From positions 71,503 through 135,502 of the forward strand of contig NZ_JAGGMQ010000002.1 in assembly GCF_017875465.1 (NCBI RefSeq): 64,000 nucleotides of DNA, written 5' to 3'. This DNA is from Winslowiella toletana. Its GTDB lineage: Bacteria; Pseudomonadota; Gammaproteobacteria; Enterobacterales; Enterobacteriaceae. The notes below the pieces were generated by a model, which was not told where the DNA came from, did no database searches, and worked only from the letters and a program-made list of their open reading frames with translations. How positions within the stretch are numbered: position 1 is the stretch's first letter; every line of letters starts with the position of its first letter. The translations under genes and the position numbers were made by a program. This document shows, piece by piece, positions 17,097-25,632 of the stretch.

Positions 17097-18151
17097 GGCT
17101 TTGTTGAATAAATCGAACTTTTGGCCGTAATCAGGATCAGATCACCACATTCCCGATCCTGTAGCGGTATCACGTGGCAAAACAAACGTTCAAAATCACC
17201 AACTGGGCTGACTACAACAAGGCGCTCGTCAACCGGGGCTCACTGACATTCTGGCTTGATGAGTCGGCCGTACAGGCCTGGTATGACGAGCCCAACGCGT
17301 CTTCACGTGGTCGTCCTCAACGTTATTCTGAGCTCGCTATTTCTACCGTACTGATGCTCAAACGCGTTTTTCACCTCACGCTGCGCGCCGCGCAGGGATT
17401 TATTGACTCCATTTTTACCCTGATGAAGCTTCCGCTCAGGTGCCCGGATTATTCCTGCGTCAGCAGACGGGCGAAGTCCGTCAATATCCCGTTCAAGACC
17501 CCCACCCGCGGCGAAATAGCCCATCTTGTTATCGACTCCACCGGATTAAAAGTCTTCGGTGAAGGTGAGTGGAAGGTGAAAAAACACGGTCAGGAAAAGC
17601 GCCGCGTCTGGCGTAAACTGCACCTGGCGTTAGACGCCGGTACACATGAGGTTATCTGCGCTGACCTTTCCCTGAACAATGTGACGGATGCAGAGGCATT
17701 CCCGGGCCTGATCGGTCTGACGCACCGGAAAATCAGGGTCGCCTGCGCCGACGGGGCTTATGACACTAAACGTTGCCACGACGAGCTAAGACGCAAGAAA
17801 ATTAAGGCGCTTATCCCGCCGCGAACGGGCGCCGGTTACTGGTCACCGGAATATGCCGACAGAAATCAGGCAGTGGCGAGGCAACGACTTACCGGGAGCA
17901 ATGCGTACTGGAAATGGCACACGGCTTACAACCGACGTTCGGTGGCAGAAACGGCGATGTACCGTGTTAAACAACTGTTCGGTGGGCATCTTACGCTGCG
18001 GGATAATGATGCGCAGGTTGGAGAAGCGATGGCCATGATCCGTGCCTTAAACAAAATGACGCGAGCAGGTATGCCAGAAAGTGTACGAATTGCCTGAGGA
18101 AGTGACTGAAAGGGGGAGTTTTTATCTAAACACGATTTATTCAACAAAGCC
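17097..18151 (+). mobile_element. IS903-like element (IS5 family), complete
   Basis: Perfect 18-bp terminal inverted repeats GGCTTTGTTGAATAAATC (17097) and its reverse complement ending at 18151; 1055 bp with one transposase gene, as in IS903. The nine bases on the two sides (ATTAAAAGG and GTCAGAAAC) differ, so the usual 9-bp target duplication is absent and the flanks were joined by recombination or deletion. Confidence 0.95.
17174..18097 (+). CDS. IS903/IS5-family transposase
   Basis: A 307-residue DDE transposase, full length for IS903. It opens MAKQTFKITNWADYNKALVNRGSL, and the catalytic segments LVIDSTGLKVFGEGEWK, ACADGAYDTK and RRSVAETAMYRVKQLFG supply the D, D and E. It fills the element between the 18-bp inverted repeats and appears intact. 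Confidence 0.95.
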   Translation: MAKQTFKITNWADYNKALVNRGSLTFWLDESAVQAWYDEPNASSRGRPQRYSELAISTVLMLKRVFHLTLRAAQGFIDSIFTLMKLPLRCPDYSCVSRRAKSVNIPFKTPTRGEIAHLVIDSTGLKVFGEGEWKVKKHGQEKRRVWRKLHLALDAGTHEVICADLSLNNVTDAEAFPGLIGLTHRKIRVACADGAYDTKRCHDELRRKKIKALIPPRTGAGYWSPEYADRNQAVARQRLTGSNAYWKWHTAYNRRSVAETAMYRVKQLFGGHLTLRDNDAQVGEAMAMIRALNKMTRAGMPESVRIA

Positions 18152-18160
18152 GTCAGAAAC

Positions 18161-18631
18161 ATGACGCTCAAGGATATCCCGTTCTTCATAACGCAGTGTG
18201 AGGAAAGCGCCCGGGACAGGCACCTTCACAGCGATCTGCTGACGGCCAGAGGGAGCAAATCATTTGAGAAGGACGTCAGAGAGGTGCTCAGATTGCACGC
18301 CGTCGGTCAGCCTTCGGCACACTTCCTGGTGGTGCTGGTTCGTGCGTCTGATGAACGGCCGGCCGGGTTTATGTGGGTGCGTTCAGCGGAGGATCTTACC
18401 GGTACACGCTGTATCGAGATATTTGTGGTACACGTTGCAAAACCCATGCGGGGTAAAGGCGGGGGGCAACTTCTGATTTCCCTGGCGATTGAGGGTTACG
18501 GACAGCACCGAATTACAGCCAGGTGTTATCCCGCTTCTGCCCTGATGAACAGAATGCTTAGGCAGCGGGGATTTGAAGTCATGGGCACGTCAGAACGTGG
18601 CGCTCATTACCTTTGCCGGCTTCCATCATAA
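18161..18631 (+). CDS. GNAT-family N-acetyltransferase
   Basis: A 156-residue protein of the GNAT fold, transferring acetyl from acetyl-CoA to an unknown amine. The core is VVLVRASDERPAGFMWVRS followed by IEIFVVHVAKPMRGKGGGQLLISLAI, in which RGKGGGQ is the acetyl-CoA pyrophosphate-binding motif A, and a C-terminal ALMNRMLRQRGFEVMG strand-helix. It starts only ten bases after the IS903 end, so its native promoter has been displaced; transcription might come from the element. It may have lost upstream sequence. Confidence 0.7.
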   Translation: MTLKDIPFFITQCEESARDRHLHSDLLTARGSKSFEKDVREVLRLHAVGQPSAHFLVVLVRASDERPAGFMWVRSAEDLTGTRCIEIFVVHVAKPMRGKGGGQLLISLAIEGYGQHRITARCYPASALMNRMLRQRGFEVMGTSERGAHYLCRLPS

Positions 18632-18674
18632 AACACTCAGTAAACCCCCGCACATAATCGGCAGGCCCCTCAGC

Positions 18675-18780
18675 CGATATATGTATTCAAAATGTATTAC
18701 ATTTGTATTTTAAATCGCTTGACCTTTCTCTGCTTCAGGCAGATAGTAGAACTACATCTGTATTACTTTTGAATTACATG
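18675..18780 (+). promoter_or_regulatory. Module 1 operator half-sites upstream of parA
   Basis: GTATTAC occurs at 18694-18700 and 18760-18766, with related TGTATTC and GAATTAC sequences nearby, just before the parA start. The same 7-mer is found as inverted pairs before the recombinase gene (21223), after it (21958) and before the HEPN gene (23875). Probable binding sites for the ParA partner protein, acting as operator and possibly centromere. Confidence 0.65.
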
Positions 18781-18791
18781 TGAGGTTGTAA

Positions 18792-19616
18792 ATGGCTGAT
18801 AAAGTTTTGGATTTGCAGGCATTCGTCATTGCAGCAATGAGTAATAAAGGAGGGCCTGGTAAAACGTCTTCCACTACCAATACTGCCGTCGCCCTTGCCC
18901 TGATGGGAAATCGCGTGCTGGTTGTCGATGCCGATCAGCAGGCGAACGCGACAGAGGTGCTGACGCATGGCAAAAAATTCTATGCTCAGTTTGGGCCGAC
19001 AATCTGCGATTTGTACAGCAATCAGAAATTTAACGTACGTGATGTCATTATCCCCGCCAAAAATGGTGGGGAGGATATTCCGGGACTCTTCCTGATCCCG
19101 TCCGACCCCTCTTTTGAGCGCGTCATGGAAAACAGTATGGCCAGGCCACATCGGGAAAAAATTCTGCTCCGCCACCTCAAGCCGGTGTTAAGCGAGTTCG
19201 ACTTTATCCTTATCGACTGCTCGCCGGCGCTGAACCTGTCTTCAACCAATGCAGCGTATATCGCGGATCATGTCATTATCCCAATAGATGGCGGTTCTTT
19301 CTCGCTGACTGGTGCAGAGACCGTGCTGGATTATCTGGATGAGATTAAAGAAGAAAAGTTCTCTAATTACAGCCTGTTCCGGAACGAGTTCAACAGTTCC
19401 AAGAAGAAGATGAATACATTCCTGCAGGATGAACTTGAAGGGAACGAGCGCTTTAAAAATAACGTGCTTACTACCCGTATACGCGCCGACGAGAACATTG
19501 CCCAGGCCCAGGTGGTGTGTAAGCCTCTCTATTTTTATAAGCGTGGTGCTCTGGTACTGAACGACTACCGGGCTATGGCAAAAGAAATTATGACTATTAA
19601 AGAAGGAGCACTCTGA
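18792..19616 (+). CDS. parA: ParA-family partition ATPase (module 1)
   Basis: A 274-residue deviant-Walker ATPase that positions plasmid copies on the nucleoid. The P-loop is MSNKGGPGKTSSTTNTAVAL (residues about 17-36; the usual V of KGGVGKTT is P and the second T is S), Walker A' is VLVVDADQQANATEVL, and Walker B is FDFILIDCSPALNLSSTNA. The C-terminal part (VLTTRIRADENIAQAQ) matches ParA proteins. No N-terminal HTH extension is present. The stop overlaps the start of the next gene (ATGA), indicating coupled translation with its small DNA-binding partner. Confidence 0.9.
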   Translation: MADKVLDLQAFVIAAMSNKGGPGKTSSTTNTAVALALMGNRVLVVDADQQANATEVLTHGKKFYAQFGPTICDLYSNQKFNVRDVIIPAKNGGEDIPGLFLIPSDPSFERVMENSMARPHREKILLRHLKPVLSEFDFILIDCSPALNLSSTNAAYIADHVIIPIDGGSFSLTGAETVLDYLDEIKEEKFSNYSLFRNEFNSSKKKMNTFLQDELEGNERFKNNVLTTRIRADENIAQAQVVCKPLYFYKRGALVLNDYRAMAKEIMTIKEGAL

Positions 19617-19909
19617 TGGCCGGAAAACTTGAACGACCACAGGTACAAAGGCCTGCAGCATCCAAGCCAGAACAGGAAAGCCGCCTTACCAATGTCAGAA
19701 CCAGGCGTAACAGAACGACCAGTGAGGCCCCGAAAACGGTACGCCTGACGGCGGATGAGAAGCTGATGTGCGCAAAGCTGACGGGCGCCGTTCAGGACCT
19801 GGCACCCAGCAAGACGATTACCGATTCGACTATCCTTCGCGCCGCCCTTTATCTTGCCAATCAGGCCGGACCTGAGAAGCTGGTAAAGATGGTAAAAGAG
19901 TATCTCTGA
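19616..19909 (+). CDS. Small ParA partner, probable ribbon-helix-helix protein
   Basis: A 97-residue basic protein translated with ParA (ATGA overlap). The first 40 residues are flexible and rich in arginine, proline and serine; the rest (KTVRLTADEKLMCAKLTGAVQDLAPSKTITDSTILRAALYLA) reads as a beta-strand followed by two helices, the ribbon-helix-helix pattern of ParG/Omega-type centromere-binding proteins. It would bind the GTATTAC sites nearby, stimulate the ATPase and repress the operon. Inference from position and pattern. Confidence 0.7.
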   Translation: MAGKLERPQVQRPAASKPEQESRLTNVRTRRNRTTSEAPKTVRLTADEKLMCAKLTGAVQDLAPSKTITDSTILRAALYLANQAGPEKLVKMVKEYL

Positions 19910-20029
19910 CCTGTCACCGGCCGGGATCGCAGCAAATGCGTTTCCGGCCTGTCTGACCCTGCCCGATAAAAGCCGGTTTGTGTGCTGAAGGGCTGATACC
20001 TGCAGATGTCGGGCACTGACAGTCTGCGC

Positions 20030-20692
20030 CTATTTACCCGTTATTATCATTCCCGTCATATTCTGCGCGTTGAAGTAGGTTATCTCGCTGACTCTCTTAC
20101 CACCCTTTATTTCCTGCATGAATACATTTTCTCCGTATACTTTCAATAGTGCGTATTTATTATCATTATTTTTGTATACCTCAAAGTTACCGGCTTCAGC
20201 ATGCGACCGACCAATGATAGTAAATGTAAAGCTGAACAAAAACATAGCCATCGAAATCAAAATCACTGTCGCGGTCTGAGCGCGTAAAGGAGAATCACCT
20301 TCTTTAAAATCATCTTTGTATCTGACAAGGCAAAAAACAAGGCCGCCTAAAAACCAGCACATAAACGCCGACTGTAATGTTTTTTCCACATAGAAGAACA
20401 ACACTACTGAGTACACAAGCCAGCACGAAAAAGGAGCCAGTGCATATAATCCTTTATTATTTTTGTCTTCAGCTTTTGCCATTATCGCCATGGACGTTAT
20501 AGCAACAGGAAATATAAACAAATATAAGTAGAGCAGGTCATTTGCTACGGTCGGTACTGATATTTCGATGTAATCGAGAGGGATGTTTAAAGCGCTGCAA
20601 TATCCACGTTCAAAAAAATAGACCGCGGCGTAAATCATCATGGTTCCGATAGCAATAACTAACCCTTCCCTTTTCAGAAATCTTTCTATCAT
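20030..20692 (-). CDS. Hypothetical membrane protein, about five TM segments
   Basis: Not recognised. The 220-residue protein has hydrophobic segments at about 10-28 (VIAIGTMMIYAAVYFF), 50-70, 83-102, 108-123 and 140-162, followed by a soluble C-terminal domain of about 55 residues (GNFEVYKNNDNKYALLKVYGENVFMQEI). AT-rich compared with the partition genes beside it. It is transcribed towards the ParA operon and away from the long intergenic region at 20693-21250. Confidence 0.65.
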   Translation of the reverse strand: MIERFLKREGLVIAIGTMMIYAAVYFFERGYCSALNIPLDYIEISVPTVANDLLYLYLFIFPVAITSMAIMAKAEDKNNKGLYALAPFSCWLVYSVVLFFYVEKTLQSAFMCWFLGGLVFCLVRYKDDFKEGDSPLRAQTATVILISMAMFLFSFTFTIIGRSHAEAGNFEVYKNNDNKYALLKVYGENVFMQEIKGGKRVSEITYFNAQNMTGMIITGK

Positions 20693-21250
20693 AGGTGCAT
20701 CCCTGTTTCGATTGCCGTACTGAAGGGTTTCACTATATCAAGAGATCCGCCTGGCAGCATCCGGCTTTACCGTCTTAACCCCCTGACCGTGCTTAAACAG
20801 CGTCCGACCGGCCTGTTCCTGTGCAACGTAACAAAACAGGTATACGGTTACCCGCCCTCCCCTCTCTGCCCTCTTTTCACCGCCCGCCCGCACCGGTACT
20901 GGCCTGGTGCGGGCATTATTCCCTCTTCCTGCCCGCAAGACTGTCCTGACGTGGTTTTTTCTGCGTAACGGATACCGGTCTTTACTGGATTTTGTTACCC
21001 TGCCCTTCTGCCCGTGGCGAATTATTCCGGTGGCGCCGGGCGCCGGCGGACGTCAGAATAAGGCATAAAGCGCGATAACGCGGAGATTGAAATCTGCGGC
21101 CTCTTACCCCTGTAACGATTGCAGAATTCACACAGCGCACCGTGGGAATACATATGTAATACAAACGTATTGCACTGATTGTCTAATGCGGTTCCGGTGT
21201 GACGGACAAAAGTATTACGTATGTAATACAACTGTATTTCAGGAGGCTTT
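20693..21250. promoter_or_regulatory. Intergenic region with module 1 operators
   Basis: No gene is supported in this GC-rich 560 bp. Near its right end are two inverted pairs of the module 1 box: GTAATAC-AAAC-GTATTGC (21156-21173) and GTAATAC-AACT-GTATTTC (21223-21240). The second ends at the base before the AGGAGG ribosome binding site of the recombinase gene, so a bound protein would block that gene. Confidence 0.65.
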
Positions 21251-21961
21251 GTGCTGATGACAACCGAAGGGGCGGCGGTGCCGTCCCGGAGCTGGCAGAC
21301 GGCGATTGCGCTGCGGCGCATGGCCCTGTTACAGCCACACCTGCCCCACTACCTGCTGGCGCCGGAGGTGGCGGTCCTGCTCAGCTATATCCACGACGAA
21401 CGTCAGCGGATGCTGTTTGCCACCCTCTGGAACACGGGCGCGCGCATTACCGAGGCGCTGACCCTGACGCCGGAAGACATCGAACTGGACGGGCCGCGCC
21501 CCTGTCTGCGGCTGCGTACACTCAAGCAGCGTAACCGCGGGCGCGGGCGGCCGGCGAGGGATGAGCGCATTGCCCGCGTGGTGCCGTTACTGGATGACGT
21601 GTTTGTGCGCGATCTGCGGCGTTATCTGGCGACGTTTCGTCCCGGCCGACGTCAGCCGCTGTTCGCCAGCAGCCGCAAAACGGCCTGGAGCTGGCTGAAG
21701 CAGGCGGAGGAGCGTGCACGCGATGCGGGAATGGTCTTTGCGGTGTCGCCACTGAGCCCGAAGACGCTGCGTCACAGCTACGCGATGCATCTCTTTCTCA
21801 ATCATGTGCCGCCGAAGGTGGTGCAGACCTATATGGGGCATGAACGCTACGAAAGCACCGAGGTGTATCTGAAGGTGTTTGCGCTTGATGTGGCGCCGCA
21901 GCTGGGCATTCGTTTCACGCTTGATGCTCAGGAGTGGGCACCGGAGTTACTTAATAGGTAA
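21251..21961 (+). CDS. Tyrosine recombinase (ResD-like, module 1)
   Basis: A 236-residue tyrosine recombinase of the compact type found on plasmids (F ResD-like), probably resolving plasmid multimers. The catalytic arginine is in FATLWNTGARITEAL, the H-x-x-R box in SPKTLRHSYAMHLF, and the nucleophile in GHERYESTEVYLKV. AGGAGG at 21241-21246 serves either the GTG at 21251 or, with better spacing, the ATG at 21257. It shares the motif YLLAPEVxVLL and overall layout with the recombinase of module 2 (43006-43803). Operator boxes flank it on both sides. Confidence 0.85.
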   Translation: MLMTTEGAAVPSRSWQTAIALRRMALLQPHLPHYLLAPEVAVLLSYIHDERQRMLFATLWNTGARITEALTLTPEDIELDGPRPCLRLRTLKQRNRGRGRPARDERIARVVPLLDDVFVRDLRRYLATFRPGRRQPLFASSRKTAWSWLKQAEERARDAGMVFAVSPLSPKTLRHSYAMHLFLNHVPPKVVQTYMGHERYESTEVYLKVFALDVAPQLGIRFTLDAQEWAPELLNR

Positions 21962-22020
21962 TACAAGAGTATTTCAAGTGTATTCTTTGTGTATTACATT
22001 TGATATACTTAGTGTATTAC
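21958..22020 (+). promoter_or_regulatory. Module 1 operator cluster before gene 22049
   Basis: GTAATAC-AAGA-GTATTTC at 21958-21975 overlaps the recombinase stop codon; further GTATTAC half-sites are at 21991-21997 and 22014-22020, in front of the 22049 gene. Same box as at 21223 and 23875. Confidence 0.65.
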
Positions 22021-22048
22021 ATTTTTCAGGATAAACAGGGAGTCAGCG

Positions 22049-22597
22049 ATGGCCACAGAGAAGGAGCACCTGGAACGCAGGGAGATAGCGCTGGCGCTGG
22101 CGCGTGTACAAATCGCCATCGTTTTTGGTGACGTGCTGCCCGTTGATGACGTTGAGCTGGCGCACATCACGCCGGCAGACTGTGAAAGAGTGCGCCTGTC
22201 CTGGCGCAGTCACCCTGAGCGTCAGAAGATAACGTTCAACTGGCTGCGCCATCACAATAAACGTCGCGACAGGCTTGATGTGACCATTCACTGTCTCGGC
22301 GAACTGTGCGGCATTATGCTGGCGCGTCACAGTCGCCGGCGCATCAACGTTAACCTGCGCTATGTGGAAAGCAGTCCTTATCCGCATCCGCTGGCCGGCT
22401 ACATTCTGCCGGTGGCGCTCATCATTGCTGAAAGTTTTGCGGACGCTTATGGCGCCATGCAGGTCACCGTGAGCCAACCCGATCGCGCGCTTGTACCTCA
22501 TTATCGTCAGCAGGGTTACGAGCTGACTGCGGCCGATCGCAGCCGTGAGAAACGCGGCTGCCCGATTCGGGCCAAAATTCTGGTGAAAACCCTGTGA
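22049..22597 (+). CDS. Hypothetical protein, possible GNAT-like fold
   Basis: Not firmly recognised. 182 residues, basic and rich in arginine and histidine. The C-terminal half (HPLAGYILPVALIIAESFADAYGAMQVTVSQPDRALVPHYRQQGYEL) resembles the end of GNAT acetyltransferases, where a helix is followed by the strand before the final Y-x-x-x-G-F/Y-x-L signature; an acetyl-CoA motif A is not obvious. It lies directly behind three module 1 operator boxes, so it is probably controlled by the partition regulator. AT content is low, as in the recombinase gene beside it. Confidence 0.6.
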   Translation: MATEKEHLERREIALALARVQIAIVFGDVLPVDDVELAHITPADCERVRLSWRSHPERQKITFNWLRHHNKRRDRLDVTIHCLGELCGIMLARHSRRRINVNLRYVESSPYPHPLAGYILPVALIIAESFADAYGAMQVTVSQPDRALVPHYRQQGYELTAADRSREKRGCPIRAKILVKTL

Positions 22598-22664
22598 CAG
22601 GCAGAACGCGCATTTTCTGTGCAGGCAGGGTATAATGAAACCAGTCCAACATCCGGAGGGGCTT

Positions 22665-23039
22665 ATGGCCACCAGACACTACTTTAACGCTGATGAAACC
22701 GGCGCCGCGCACAAGCCCGTGCAGCCGCAGGTCATGCCTGACGTGCCGCAGCTGCAGAGTGAATACCGGGCCGTGCTGGATTTTGCCGTCAGGTTTAACC
22801 GCCGACGGTCACGTTTGGCCGGAATGAAACCGAACCTGAATACCGAGGCGCTGATCCGGGGTGAAATGACACGTCTGGTGCAGGCAGGGCAGGCGGGTAA
22901 ACTGGCACCGGCGAAGCTGAAGCGGATGGTGATAGCGTCTGCGCAGAAGAACCGCAGCCATCGCCAGTGGACGCCTGATGCGACGCTGGAACGGCGCCAT
23001 GGCATGCTGGCCGGTGCGCAACGCCACGTTAAAATCTGA
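22665..23039 (+). CDS. Hypothetical basic plasmid protein, 124 residues
   Basis: Not recognised. The ATG at 22665 is chosen because GGAGG lies at 22653-22657; an in-frame start at 22635 is less likely. The sequence is rich in arginine and lysine, with a predicted helical core (EYRAVLDFAVRFNRRRSRLAGMKPNLNTEALIRGEMTRLV). It follows gene 22049 by 67 bp in the same direction and ends just before a terminator shared with the convergent HEPN gene. Confidence 0.6.
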   Translation: MATRHYFNADETGAAHKPVQPQVMPDVPQLQSEYRAVLDFAVRFNRRRSRLAGMKPNLNTEALIRGEMTRLVQAGQAGKLAPAKLKRMVIASAQKNRSHRQWTPDATLERRHGMLAGAQRHVKI

Positions 23040-23052
23040 CGCATACTGGAAG

Positions 23053-23076
23053 ACCCGCCGCGAGCGGGTGTTTATT
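23053..23076 (+). terminator. Rho-independent terminator
   Basis: Stem ACCCGC / GCGGGT with a five-base loop (23053-23069) followed by GTTTATT. Lies between convergent genes ending at 23039 and 23076. Confidence 0.75.
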
Positions 23077-23852
23077 CAGATGTCATCCAAATAAACATTA
23101 ATAATCAGCCAGCCGTAAATTTTCTCAACAAAGCCGCGTATACGCTCAACTACAAGCCTTGCATCTTCAGCTGATATATCTCTTGATTTACCGTCCTGAG
23201 TTTTGCCGTTTCGGTGAACAATATCGTGTCTCAACTCCATGATGACATTAAGTTCAGGTACAGTAAGCCTGACCTCTGCGGCCATCGTTTTATTTAATAC
23301 GGCCTCATATATTTTTACAACGTTTGTTATCTTGTGGAAGAGTCTCTTACTGATGTCCTCAAGTATTTTTTTATCCAGCCAGGCGATATTGTCCATGTCC
23401 AGCAAGTCTGATATAGGTATTTTCTCGTCTTTAAGGCCTGTGAGATTTTTAAGCGCATTGCGTCTGTAATCGTCTGACGCCACCGCTACTGATAACAGCA
23501 TGTCCTGCAGGCAGGTCTCCATTAACGTAACAGCATAAGAGATACTCATTTTATTGAAGAGTGGGCTGTCCTGTTTATTTATTAATGAAATAATATCTGT
23601 TATCTGCAATAAAAATATGTCATGTGTACTGGTAAATTTTCTGTGAGCCTGCTTTGTCAGCTCATCGGGCGTGAACCAGTCTTCATCAAAATCTAAGGCT
23701 CCGGATTCAAGTTGCCGGTCGTAGTCCTCACTTGCCTTTTGCCATGCCTCTGTGCCTTCCTCTTCTTCCCCCAGACCATACTCCTCCATGATCCAGTCTC
23801 TTCGTGGCTGCTCCATTTCCCACTCGATCCATTCATTCTTAACACTACCCAT
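23076..23852 (-). CDS. HEPN-domain protein (possible defence RNase)
   Basis: A 258-residue acidic, helical protein. The C-terminal region contains ELRHDIVHRNGK, in which R208 and H213 form the R-x4-H motif of HEPN ribonucleases, followed by a long helix. The arrangement (helical N-terminal region, LxxIVHRNG near the end) resembles RiboL-PSP-HEPN/MAE_28990-type proteins that occur in toxin-antitoxin and phage-defence loci. The N terminus is very acidic (EEEEGTEAW). No antitoxin gene is adjacent. A module 1 operator lies 23-40 bp upstream of the start, linking it to the partition regulator. Confidence 0.7.
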   Translation of the reverse strand: MGSVKNEWIEWEMEQPRRDWIMEEYGLGEEEEGTEAWQKASEDYDRQLESGALDFDEDWFTPDELTKQAHRKFTSTHDIFLLQITDIISLINKQDSPLFNKMSISYAVTLMETCLQDMLLSVAVASDDYRRNALKNLTGLKDEKIPISDLLDMDNIAWLDKKILEDISKRLFHKITNVVKIYEAVLNKTMAAEVRLTVPELNVIMELRHDIVHRNGKTQDGKSRDISAEDARLVVERIRGFVEKIYGWLIINVYLDDI

Positions 23853-23874
23853 ATCAACTCCTTGTAGTTTTTTT

Positions 23875-23892
23875 GTAATGCATATGTATTAC
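23875..23892 (-). promoter_or_regulatory. Module 1 operator before the HEPN gene
   Basis: GTAATGC-ATAT-GTATTAC, an inverted pair with four-base spacer and one mismatch, 23 bp before the ATG at 23852. Same box as near the recombinase gene. Confidence 0.7.
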
Positions 23893-23936
23893 AATTTTGA
23901 TTTGAAGGTATTAACCTATGTTTTAAGTTCAGACTT

Positions 23937-24425
23937 TTACTTCATCTTTTCAATTATAGAAGACAGGAATAAAATGATTTCTGTCAGCTCTTCATGATCT
24001 TCCCTTTTATCAAAGTATTCGTAAGGGTCGCCCTTTAACATGATCATATAATTATCCTGAATATCACTGGCTGCGGCTTTTTTAAATTTTTCATATTTTT
24101 CCATAAAAACTTTGCTGTCTTTTTTTTTCATAAACAGGCAAAGCTGCAAGGCTTTTGTGTCGCTGACTGAGTAGCTTTTGTAAGCTGCGTCAAAGGCAAT
24201 GGCAGGATCAGAATCATATACTGACTCTCTACCCGTGATACTGTCCATTCTGAATTGCTCAAAGAAGCCGTTAATCATTACGAGAAGTTTCTCCCGTTTC
24301 CACTCATGGAAAGATTTGGAGCGTGCATCTCTGGCGATTAACCAGTTAATCAGGGAAGTCAGTAATACTCCTAACAGCGAACCTGATATGCCTAACAGAG
24401 TAATATTTGCAGCAGTCAATTCCAT
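23937..24425 (-). CDS. Hypothetical protein with N-terminal membrane anchor
   Basis: Not recognised. 162 residues with one membrane segment near the N terminus (ITLLGISGSLLGVLLTSLINWLI) followed by a soluble, lysine-rich helical region ending FLSSIIEKMK. Single-anchor helical proteins of this kind are common beside defence or toxin genes, and the HEPN gene lies directly downstream (85 bp gap holding the operator). A functional link is only suggested by position. Confidence 0.55.
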   Translation of the reverse strand: MELTAANITLLGISGSLLGVLLTSLINWLIARDARSKSFHEWKREKLLVMINGFFEQFRMDSITGRESVYDSDPAIAFDAAYKSYSVSDTKALQLCLFMKKKDSKVFMEKYEKFKKAAASDIQDNYMIMLKGDPYEYFDKREDHEELTEIILFLSSIIEKMK

Positions 24426-24464
24426 CTTTTACAGCCCTTTTGTTGAGAAGACGGTTTTTTCGAA

Positions 24465-25502
24465 TTAAGCCAGTCTGGCTGTTGGAATATCTTTCCATCG
24501 CGTTGTCCAGGCAGGGGAGAGCATTTCACGTTTCATCTGCCAGTCAGGATCAACGCCCTGACCGGCAAACCAGATTTTGCCTAACCCGGAATTATTCACT
24601 TTATCCAGCACCGTCATCAGCTTTTCGCTGTTGGCCCGCGGCTGGTACTCGTCAAACAGGCTTAGTTGGGCCTGTGCTGACGGGCAGAAATCGCCAAGCA
24701 TGATCCCGGCCTTTGCGTACCGGTGGCCATCGCGCCAGATGTGCTCCAGACTGCGCATCGCGACCGCGATAATGTCCCGCGTATCCTGGGTGGCCACCCG
24801 CAACTTTTCACCGGCCACGTTACCGTAATACACCTCACCCGGGCTGAACGGGGAGGTCTTGATAAAAGCGGAGATATGCCGGCAGAACTGGCCTTCCTGA
24901 CGCAGCTTTTCTGCGGCCCGTTCGGCGTGTTTGCACAGTGCCTGCTGCATGGCGTCCAGCGTTGTCACCCGCTGGCCAAAGCTCCGGCTACAGACAATCT
25001 GCTGCTTTGTCGGCGGCGCCTCTTCCAGCGCAATACAGGATTCGCCGGCCAGCTCCCTGGCCGTTCGTTCAAGTACCACGCTGAAATTTTTGCGGATAAA
25101 AGCGGTGTTACTGCGTGCAAGGTCCAGCGCCGTGATGATGCCCATCGCGTTGAGCTTTTTACTGATGCGCCGGCCGACACCCCATACCTCCTCAACCGGC
25201 TGCCGCGACAGCAGTTTCTCTGTGCGTAGTGGGTTACCCGGCGTCAGCGCCAGTACACCCCCAAACTGTGGCCATTCCTTGCTGGCCCACTGGGCACTCT
25301 TTGCCAGCGTCTTCGTCGGGCCCATTCCCACGCCCACCGTCAGGCCGGTCACGGCCCTGACCCGGGTGCGGACCTGTCGGCCAAAATCTTCAAACGGCAT
25401 GGCACGGTCGATGCCGGCGATGCCCAGGAACATTTCATCAATGCTGTACTGCTCCACGGCCGGTGACAGCTCCTCAAGCACCCGCATCACCCGCTGGCTC
25501 AT
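24465..25502 (-). pseudogene. umuC: umuC (DNA polymerase V), 5'-truncated copy A
   Basis: Y-family polymerase lacking about the first 75 residues. The conserved part starts MSQRVMRVLEEL at 25502 and continues through VEQYSIDEMF (catalytic D and E), VGVGMGPTKTLAKSAQWA, the VWGVGRR HhH region, little finger and C-terminal tail to ARLA. The missing piece includes the first catalytic aspartate (DVNSFYAS block), so the protein cannot be an active polymerase. The upstream frame (MITSNFRFSL) is foreign DNA. The retained length, 346 codons with stop, is exactly that of copy B at 39845-40882, although the two differ at many residues. Confidence 0.9.
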
Positions 25503-25560
25503 GTCATGGTTTATGTGGAATGGAAAATCTACAGGCTTATTTCGGATTTGAATGGCTGCT
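25503..25560. other. Putative Tn554-like element terminus A
   Basis: Reading away from truncated umuC A, the junction DNA contains GTTTATGTGGAATG at 25508-25521. The junction at umuC B, read away from umuC, has AGTTAAGTGGAATG at the same distance. The shared TTAnGTGGAATG suggests both are termini of the same element family. Confidence 0.5.
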
Positions 25561-25632
25561 ATGAGCGAAAAGCGGAAGTTACTTGTGATCATAATTGACT
25601 AATAGGCAGAGTGGCAGTGCCCTCACTAATTA

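Noticed and set aside
22043..22672. 209-codon minus-strand frame opposite gene 22049
   Set aside because: The plus-strand gene has operator boxes and operon context; the minus frame has no start signal.
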